42,389 bases of DNA from CALBZG01 sp964486295 (GTDB taxonomy: Bacteria > Bacillota > Clostridia > Peptostreptococcales > Anaerovoracaceae): positions 1 to 42,389 of the forward strand of contig CAZAMF010000014.1 in assembly GCA_964486295.1 (NCBI GenBank), given 5' to 3'. Below, piece after piece: positions 36,615 to 42,389 of this stretch. The first letter of the stretch is position 1; each line of letters opens with the position of its first letter. The notes under the pieces were generated by a model that worked only from the letters and a program-made list of their open reading frames with translations, made no database searches and was not told where the DNA came from. A program made the position numbers and the translations under genes.

Positions 36615-37226
36615 TCAGTCTCGCTTGTTTTTTTGATTCGGGCCTCCCTCCAGGACGCCCTTTTGTGATATGACATTGACTAGCGTCATCAATAGAATTT
36701 TCAAGTCCAAAGTAAAACTTATATTCCTTGCGTAGTAGCCGTCTAGAACGGCCTTTTCTTTAATAGGCAATTCGTCCCTGCCGTTTACCTGCGCCCAGCC
36801 TGTGATGCCGGGTTTGAGGCTTGGCACATCAAGACGGTTTCGCTCCTCGATCAGGTCGAATTGATTCCAAAGTGCCGGCCGTGGTCCGATAAAGGACATT
36901 TCACCTTTTATAATGTTGAACAGTTGGGGAAGTTCATCCAGGCTGGATTTCCTTAAGAATTTTCCGGTTCCGGTGATATAGTTTTCTGCTCCCCCAAACA
37001 TGTGCGTAGGAACATCCTTTGGTGTATCCGTTCGCATCGTCCTGAATTTATAAATATTAAATTCGTTATTATTTTTCCCGACCCTTTTCTGCTTAAACAA
37101 AACCGGACCCTTTGAATCCAGTTTGATAGTCAGCGCCAGCATTGCCAGAATCGGCGAAAGAACCACAGTGAGTACTGACGCGAATAATGTGTCAGAAATT
37201 TGTTTGAAGAATAAATATCTTTTCAT
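36615..37226 (-). CDS. Monotopic phosphoglycosyl transferase (PglC/WcaJ-like), 203 aa
   Basis: Membrane-bound priming enzyme that moves a sugar phosphate from a nucleotide sugar to undecaprenyl phosphate. An N-terminal hydrophobic re-entrant helix (about 8-33, with SPILAMLALTIKLDSKGP), then KRVGKNNNEFNIYKFRTMRT, the catalytic neighbourhood KSSLDELPQLFNIIKGEMSF, GPRP and GITGWAQVNGR. Short form without the WcaJ N-terminal TM domain. It follows the O-antigen-ligase-like gene by 8 bp in one operon. The missing initiating enzyme of the plus-strand operon is supplied here. Confidence 0.93.
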   Translation of the reverse strand: MKRYLFFKQISDTLFASVLTVVLSPILAMLALTIKLDSKGPVLFKQKRVGKNNNEFNIYKFRTMRTDTPKDVPTHMFGGAENYITGTGKFLRKSSLDELPQLFNIIKGEMSFIGPRPALWNQFDLIEERNRLDVPSLKPGITGWAQVNGRDELPIKEKAVLDGYYARNISFTLDLKILLMTLVNVISQKGVLEGGPNQKNKRD

Positions 37227-37234
37227 CGAGAGAT

Positions 37235-39241
37235 TTACTCCTTCACAGGTTTCGTTTTTCTTGCCAGCATCATATTAATTGCTATACCGGTGCCTAATAG
37301 GCCATAGAACATTGGCATGACGGAAACCGAAGAATCGTCCACCAGACCCGTAACAGCGAAGCCAATGATCCCTAAGGCGATCCCTGCTCCAGCGAAATCA
37401 ATAAATGATTCATAATTACGTTTCCTGAAGGTTCTGACGCTTTGAACCGCATAAAGGATCAAAATAGCCAGGAAAGCAAATACTGATATCATACCGGTGC
37501 CGATCCACATGCCCATATATAGGTTATGAGGCTTATCTACAATGATATTGATATTGCTGCTGAAGGTGCCCGAATTATATTTACCTACATAATCCTGATG
37601 CGGGAAGTAAATGCAATACGTGTCCGCTCCATGTCCCAGCAGCAGAGCATCTTTCATCATTGGGATCGTCCGGGACCAGATATATCCTCTGCCTGAGCCA
37701 AATCCCTGATTGTTCTCCCAGCCAACTGCCGGGATATTTTTTTCCAATTTTATTGTTTTACCGGTTTCGGCATTGTAATAAACACCTTCATCCGTAATTC
37801 GGAAAATCCAGTTCTGCTTCTGACGATCCATACTGAAAATGATGAAATGTTTACCGTCGTCCGATTCTGCAGGCTGGATCAGGCAGAAATCAAACCTTGG
37901 ATCATTAATATAATAAATTGGTGAGGTGTCCGTCGGCGCAAGGTTCAACATCTTGTTATCTTGATCAGCCACCTGAATGGCAAGTGGATTTTCAGGATAT
38001 GTTTTCAGTGTAAACGAATTTCCATCTACACTGATAATAATATCGTTTTCTTTTGTGAGGATAGAATCCAAATGATGCTTTTCGGAGGCCACAGCGACGG
38101 TAATAGAGTTATCGGAAGCACCCTTTAGTGCGGAACTTATTTCAGGCAGCCAGCGATCATACGTGACACCGGCCATCAGCATGGTTATTATCAAGAGGAT
38201 AACTAAAGGCTTCCACCATGTCACAATTCTTTTATTGCAGAGGATCAATGCAGCAATGACGACGACGGCCATCCCCAGAAAACCACCGGAAGATGCAGAA
38301 CCGATCAGATTAAAAATCAGCAGCGCAAATAGCAGTGCCCAGAGGATTTTCTTCCAGACCTGCTCTTCTTTGCCCTTCATAAAAGAATGGACAAAAATCA
38401 GGCCGAAAAGCGGGATCAGCAGTGTCAGGTAAAAGGAAACATAGTTGATATTATATACAGTCTGATAAATTTCTTTGTTCTGAAAAGTAAAATGGAGAAA
38501 TTGCTCCCCCTTAGCCGCTGCCTCGTCAATCATTTGATGAATTGTTGAACCGGTTGCAAGGGTTTTATTCGGGGTGATCAGCTTCTGACCAATGACAGTC
38601 CGAAAGAAATCCTTATCCACAGCTTGGGAAACACCTAAGAGCCCAAGCAGCGCGCTGCTCGCTGCCACTGGATACAGAACCATCTTGACTGCATTCTGAG
38701 TGTTAATAGAATTGATGGTAAAGAACAGCATGACCATATATGCCAGTAAAGGAAGGGTCCCTTCGAATCGGTCATTCCAGCCCAACAGTGAGAATTCTTT
38801 ATAATCCGAGAACAGATAGGACAAGATTACGAACAGGGAGTATATAATCATCGGGATATAAAAAAGTGACCTTTTTATAATCAGGGATTGGGTGACCATG
38901 CGATAGACAATTAAAGTTAATGCGATGCCTGCACAGATGAGGATGGCCGCCATTTTATAGTAACTGAAGAAATCCACCAGATTGTTATTGCCTGAGTACC
39001 AGAAAAATTGGCCCATAGGCCTTTCATAGGTTGCCATTCGGGTAATCAATATAATGATTGCTGTAAAGAAGGTGATGGGGAGGATCTGGAACCAGTGCAT
39101 TTCGTCGTCGATGCGCGGAGCATGACTCATGGACCAAAGAATGTCTTTTTCTATCGTTGCATTGGATTGGCTAAATTGATTTACGTTTTTCGATTGTTTG
39201 GTACTATTGGGAGATATATTCTTGTTGACCTTTTTTGCCAT
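37235..39241 (-). CDS. Wzy/WaaL/O-oligosaccharyltransferase-like membrane protein, 668 aa
   Basis: Polytopic membrane protein of the O-antigen ligase superfamily: about 12 TM segments, a conserved periplasmic-type motif DKPHNLYMGMWIGTG (about 560-575) and GHGADTY (about 532). Between TM helices, residues about 360-520 form a soluble beta-rich insertion that normal WaaL/Wzy proteins lack; similar large exterior domains occur in some Gram-positive oligosaccharyltransferases. It may polymerise the glycan or transfer it to S-layer protein. GAGAGGAAA precedes the ATG. Promoter on the minus strand at 39298-39326. Confidence 0.85.
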   Translation of the reverse strand: MAKKVNKNISPNSTKQSKNVNQFSQSNATIEKDILWSMSHAPRIDDEMHWFQILPITFFTAIIILITRMATYERPMGQFFWYSGNNNLVDFFSYYKMAAILICAGIALTLIVYRMVTQSLIIKRSLFYIPMIIYSLFVILSYLFSDYKEFSLLGWNDRFEGTLPLLAYMVMLFFTINSINTQNAVKMVLYPVAASSALLGLLGVSQAVDKDFFRTVIGQKLITPNKTLATGSTIHQMIDEAAAKGEQFLHFTFQNKEIYQTVYNINYVSFYLTLLIPLFGLIFVHSFMKGKEEQVWKKILWALLFALLIFNLIGSASSGGFLGMAVVVIAALILCNKRIVTWWKPLVILLIITMLMAGVTYDRWLPEISSALKGASDNSITVAVASEKHHLDSILTKENDIIISVDGNSFTLKTYPENPLAIQVADQDNKMLNLAPTDTSPIYYINDPRFDFCLIQPAESDDGKHFIIFSMDRQKQNWIFRITDEGVYYNAETGKTIKLEKNIPAVGWENNQGFGSGRGYIWSRTIPMMKDALLLGHGADTYCIYFPHQDYVGKYNSGTFSSNINIIVDKPHNLYMGMWIGTGMISVFAFLAILILYAVQSVRTFRKRNYESFIDFAGAGIALGIIGFAVTGLVDDSSVSVMPMFYGLLGTGIAINMMLARKTKPVKE

Positions 39242-39297
39242 TATTTTTTCCTCTCGAATTTCTGCTATCGTGTATTCTGATGCTTTACAATACGCAT

Positions 39298-39326
39298 ATT
39301 ATAAACCCAAATATAGTGCCGTTCAA
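39298..39326 (-). promoter_or_regulatory. Sigma-A promoter for the ligase/PGT operon
   Basis: On the minus strand TTGAAC (39326-39321), 17 bp, TATAAT (39303-39298), about 50 bp before the start codon. Confidence 0.7.
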
Positions 39327-39440
39327 GAAATATTGGTGTTATCAAAAGCTCGGCGTGGTATAATTAATCAAGTCAGACAGAAACAAATGAAAGAAAAACC
39401 ATGTCTGAAATATTGTTAATAAATCTTAAGATTCTGCCGC

Positions 39441-39470
39441 TTGACCATAAATGGCGAATTGGCATAGAAT
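39441..39470 (+). promoter_or_regulatory. Sigma-A promoter for the SLH-TolC gene
   Basis: TTGACC (39441-39446), 18 bp, TAGAAT (39465-39470), with the ATG at 39533. The 39242-39532 gap otherwise holds only the divergent promoter. Confidence 0.6.
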
Positions 39471-39532
39471 TAAATAGCACTGAATTGCGATAAAAACAAG
39501 TGTAAAATTTGAAAGAAAGGTTCAAGATAAAA

Positions 39533-41212
39533 ATGAAAAGAATACTAAGTATTATTCTGGGATTGACAATGGTCTTTTCTGCCTATACATATGCTTTTGC
39601 GGCGGTTCCTTCCGACATCGAAGGGAAGTCCTATGCCAGAGCCGTAGAGGCTTTGATGGAAGCTGGCAGCGTTACCGGTGACACGGACGGTTTGTTTCAT
39701 CCTGATGACATGCTGAACAGAGCGCAGGTCTGCGCCATCGTTGTAAAAACCGCTGAAACGGTAACCGAGGGCGGGATCAGCGGCTTTGCTGACATGTCGG
39801 GCTATGGATGGGCAGAACCATTTGTAAAATATGCGGTTGAGTATGGCATTACCGCCGGGTATCCTGACGGCACCTTCAAGCCGGGCAAGGCCGTGACTTC
39901 CAATGAGCTGGTTACATTTGTCCTGCGGGCAGCCGGCTACAGCGACTCGGCGTTGGGCGGCAGATGGCCGGATAATTATATCGCTAAAGGGCAAGAACTG
40001 GGACTGTATAAAGGCCTGCCGGAAGTGATGCCGGAACTTGCATCAAAATGGATGGCTGCGCAGATGATCTATAATGCCATGGAATTGATCTCCAAAGCCG
40101 AACTTCAGAAGGTTGCTCTGATCACTTCGGTCAGCGAACCGGAAGAGTCTGCTGCACCGGATATTGTCGTGCTGGGTAGTATGGATTTCGTAGGGCCGGC
40201 AACCACCTTGACACTGCATCAGGCCATTGACCGGATGCAGACTACAGGACCGGGATTTGAAGCAGCGGTTCTGACGAGGGATACATTGACAGCCGTAGCA
40301 AGGGCAAATACTGAGGCGTGGTCAAATCTGAAGCTTGCTTCCGCGACCAATACGATGGATGGCAAGATCGTGGAAATCAGCAGAAGATATTTTGCCAACC
40401 AGGCTGCCGTACAGTACGAGATCGCAATGAATAATCTCGAGGCATCCACGGTCAAATCCTATTTTTGCGTGTTGCAGGCCAAGGAAAATTTTAGGATAGC
40501 CGAAGAGAATTTGGATATCAAAACTAAGTTGCTTTCGGATGTAAAATTAAAATACACCCTTGGAGTTGCCGCAAGGGTCGATGTGAACACCGCAGAAAAT
40601 GATGTTTTGGCAGCCCGTGTGGCGGCGGAACAAGCGCAAACGATGTTAAAGAAAGCTAAAATGGGCTTCAATATGCAGCTTAAATATCCCCTGATGCAGG
40701 AAATGGATCTGTCAGACACGCTGAAACAACTCGAAATGCCGAATATTATCCTGCCGGATTCCATTAAAGCAGCGCTGGCTGCAAGGAATGAAATCAAAGT
40801 TGCAAAATACAATCTTGACGTAGCTCAGATCGAGTACAATCATGTACTTGCTTACCCATGGAATTCAGCGACGTATCTGAGTAAAAAAGCGGATTGGCAG
40901 GCAAAACAGATGGCCTACAACACTCAGCTGACATCCATTGAGATGGAGATAAGGAGCAAATATATGGATCTTGTAGATCTGGCTTCGGAAGTGAATTCAT
41001 CCAGAAGTACAGTGGCCAATGCCGCCGAAGGATTGAGACTGGCCAAGCTTTCTTATAGTGCCGGAATGAACACCCTGACAGATGTGCGGACCGCCCAGAA
41101 CGGATATTATATGGCCCAACTGGGACTGAGCAAAGCGATCACGGATTTCAATCTGGCGATTTATGATTTCGAATTCGCAACTGGGTTTGGCACCGGATCT
41201 TCGGCTCAATAA
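39533..41212 (+). CDS. SLH domains fused to TolC/outer-membrane-factor-like helical repeats, 559 aa
   Basis: Exported protein. Signal peptide 1-22 (AYTYAFAA/VPS). SLH 1 about 23-72 (TGDTDGLFHPDDMLNRAQ), SLH 2 about 80-130 (ITAGYPDGTFKPGKAVTSNE), SLH 3 about 140-190 (GLYKGLPEVMPELASKWMAA). From about 220 the OEP/TolC family pattern appears twice: LTLHQAIDRMQ, KLLSDVKLKYTLGVAARVDV and later GLRLAKLSYSAGMNTLTDVR plus SKAITDFNLAIYDFEFATG. The parts where TolC has membrane beta-strands look short, so it may be a coiled-coil without a barrel (inference). ATG at 39533 is chosen over a TTG at 39509. It pairs with the stalk-domain gene 42 bp downstream. Confidence 0.88.
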   Translation: MKRILSIILGLTMVFSAYTYAFAAVPSDIEGKSYARAVEALMEAGSVTGDTDGLFHPDDMLNRAQVCAIVVKTAETVTEGGISGFADMSGYGWAEPFVKYAVEYGITAGYPDGTFKPGKAVTSNELVTFVLRAAGYSDSALGGRWPDNYIAKGQELGLYKGLPEVMPELASKWMAAQMIYNAMELISKAELQKVALITSVSEPEESAAPDIVVLGSMDFVGPATTLTLHQAIDRMQTTGPGFEAAVLTRDTLTAVARANTEAWSNLKLASATNTMDGKIVEISRRYFANQAAVQYEIAMNNLEASTVKSYFCVLQAKENFRIAEENLDIKTKLLSDVKLKYTLGVAARVDVNTAENDVLAARVAAEQAQTMLKKAKMGFNMQLKYPLMQEMDLSDTLKQLEMPNIILPDSIKAALAARNEIKVAKYNLDVAQIEYNHVLAYPWNSATYLSKKADWQAKQMAYNTQLTSIEMEIRSKYMDLVDLASEVNSSRSTVANAAEGLRLAKLSYSAGMNTLTDVRTAQNGYYMAQLGLSKAITDFNLAIYDFEFATGFGTGSSAQ

Positions 41213-41254
41213 ACAGCCGGACAACAAGACGATTTAATATGGCGGAGGCTAGAG

Positions 41255-42283
41255 ATGAAAAATAAAGCGATCAGATTAATGACAATCATGACTGCCGTGA
41301 CTTTGATGTTGGCGGCAGCATCTGCCCCGATCATCAGTTACGGCGCGGAAACAGCGAAATCTTCAAAGGTCACCGCATATCATAAGCCAAATGTGACGAT
41401 CATTTATGACAGTGAAGAACTGGGGTTCTCCGATGTAAACGGAAATCCTGTGTATCCGATTATCTACAATGGAAGCACTTATCTTCCGGTTAGAGCCATC
41501 GCGGGCCTGATGAACGAACCGATTGAGTGGGAACCCCTGAGCCAGATCGTCTTTATCGGGAAAACATTGAGTTTACCTTATAAAGGGACCACGGATGAAA
41601 ATACCCTGACAAGTTCTTTGAGAGCACCTGTCCCTTTGGAGAGAAGACCTGCTGAAAGCGCTCTGATGGTTTATCTGAAGCCCGACGTGATCATCATGTA
41701 TGATTTTGAACTTCAGAATTTTGTCGATGTCAACGGCGATCCGGTCTACCCTATCATCTATAACGGCAGTACTTACTTGCCGATTCGGGCGATTTCCGGG
41801 CTGATGGGGGCGGAGATCGAGTGGAACGGGGTCACACAGACCATTACAATCAATAGCATGACGGTACCGGTGCAGAATTTGAAAAGCGAAGCGGCTGTGG
41901 CAATGACTAAACTGTTCAACAGCTCGGTCAGCCTCTATAACCAGACCACCGCGAAAATCCCGTTGCTCAATGAACCGAACATATCCGGCGCGCTGATCAA
42001 ACTGGCAAATTCGGTCAGCGTAGACTATCAGATGGCTAAAGCAAATACAACTGAAGCCAAAGCCATGGACACAGACAAATTCACCACTGAGGAGTTGGAT
42101 GCCTACAAAAAGATGGTGAGATATTTGGAACTGGCGGAATACTATACGCTGGTGTTCGAAAATATCACTTATCTGGCGGCAAATGGAGAAGATTACAGCA
42201 TGTTCCAGGAAACCTTCACCACCTTTGCCATGGAATCCATCAATAAGATGGACGAAGCCAGAACGGCGATACAAGCTCTATAA
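41255..42283 (+). CDS. Exported protein with two copper-amine-oxidase-type stalk domains, 342 aa
   Basis: Signal peptide 1-29 (APIISYGAE). Two copies of the copper-amine-oxidase N-terminal-like stalk domain at about 37-100 (NPVYPIIYNGSTYLPVRAIA) and 139-205 (DPVYPIIYNGSTYLPIRAIS), both ending in VFIG/ITIN-type strands. In Bacillota these are extracellular binding or spacer modules, not copper oxidases. Residues about 210-342 are helical, with EAVAMTKLFNSSVSLYNQTT and many charged residues. SD GGCGGAGG precedes the ATG. Likely co-transcribed with the SLH-TolC-like gene and ended by the hairpin at 42300. The function of the helical tail is unknown. Confidence 0.9.
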   Translation: MKNKAIRLMTIMTAVTLMLAAASAPIISYGAETAKSSKVTAYHKPNVTIIYDSEELGFSDVNGNPVYPIIYNGSTYLPVRAIAGLMNEPIEWEPLSQIVFIGKTLSLPYKGTTDENTLTSSLRAPVPLERRPAESALMVYLKPDVIIMYDFELQNFVDVNGDPVYPIIYNGSTYLPIRAISGLMGAEIEWNGVTQTITINSMTVPVQNLKSEAAVAMTKLFNSSVSLYNQTTAKIPLLNEPNISGALIKLANSVSVDYQMAKANTTEAKAMDTDKFTTEELDAYKKMVRYLELAEYYTLVFENITYLAANGEDYSMFQETFTTFAMESINKMDEARTAIQAL

Positions 42284-42299
42284 GAAAATAGAAAAGCAG

Positions 42300-42328
42300 A
42301 AAATGGCGGGGATCCCGCCATTTTATAT
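42300..42328 (+). terminator. Rho-independent terminator
   Basis: Perfect 11-bp stem AAAATGGCGGG / CCCGCCATTTT with a 3-nt loop, then ATAT. It ends the SLH-TolC/stalk operon. Confidence 0.85.
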
Positions 42329-42389
42329 AGGTTAAAAGACTAACTATTAAAAGTCAAGTTCCAAAATGATAAACTCTGGACTAATTAAA

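Overview
The window looks like a chromosomal segment of a low-to-moderate-GC, S-layer-bearing Bacillota, most likely class Clostridia; the genus cannot be fixed from the sequence. The reasons are several secreted proteins with triple SLH domains, strong Shine-Dalgarno (SD) sequences, sigma-A promoters (TTGACA-17-TATAAT), TTG starts, copper-amine-oxidase-type stalk domains and a Gram-positive style surface-glycan locus. No tRNA, rRNA or CRISPR array was seen.

Left part (1-16.2 kb): a 57-codon membrane peptide; an SLH protein followed by a giant (1876 aa) exported protein as a two-gene unit; on the minus strand a three-gene overlapping unit (GT2-GtrA glycosyltransferase, phosphodiester glycosidase, small membrane protein) and a 972-aa SLH/Big_5 adhesin-like protein; then a 459-aa SLH protein on the plus strand. 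Three 33-bp tandem repeats lie next to the promoter of an AAA/DUF4143 ATPase.

Middle (16.2-22.5 kb): an XerC/D-type tyrosine recombinase with a promoter embedded in two perfect inverted repeats is divergent from the presumed main S-layer gene (777 aa). That gene has a near-consensus promoter, phased upstream direct repeats, a structured ~140-nt leader, high-expression codon choice and a strong terminator. Downstream lie an IS256-family transposase relic riddled with stops and frameshifts, and an unusual TPR-subtilase.

Right part (22.8-39.2 kb): a surface-glycan cluster. An EPS-type MarR regulator with a palindromic operator starts a ~13.8 kb co-directional series: MurJ/Wzx-like flippase, GT8-like transferase, a GT2 gene broken by two in-frame TAA codons, UDP-glucose dehydrogenase, UDP-glucuronate decarboxylase, two more glycosyltransferases, then manC-gmd-fcl (GDP-mannose to GDP-fucose), a GT2 and an atypical SDR. 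Convergent to it are a PglC/WcaJ-type phosphoglycosyl transferase and a large Wzy/WaaL/O-OTase-like membrane protein with a soluble insertion. Together they could build an undecaprenyl-linked glycan with fucose and xylose/glucuronate, flip it, and polymerise it or attach it, possibly to the S-layer proteins encoded alongside. The first half of the cluster is visibly more AT-rich than the manC-gmd-fcl half, so it looks mosaic.

Far right (39.3-42.4 kb): an SLH protein fused to a TolC/outer-membrane-factor-like helical repeat, followed by a protein with two stalk domains. A TolC-like fold tethered by SLH domains in an apparently Gram-positive envelope is the most unusual protein here.
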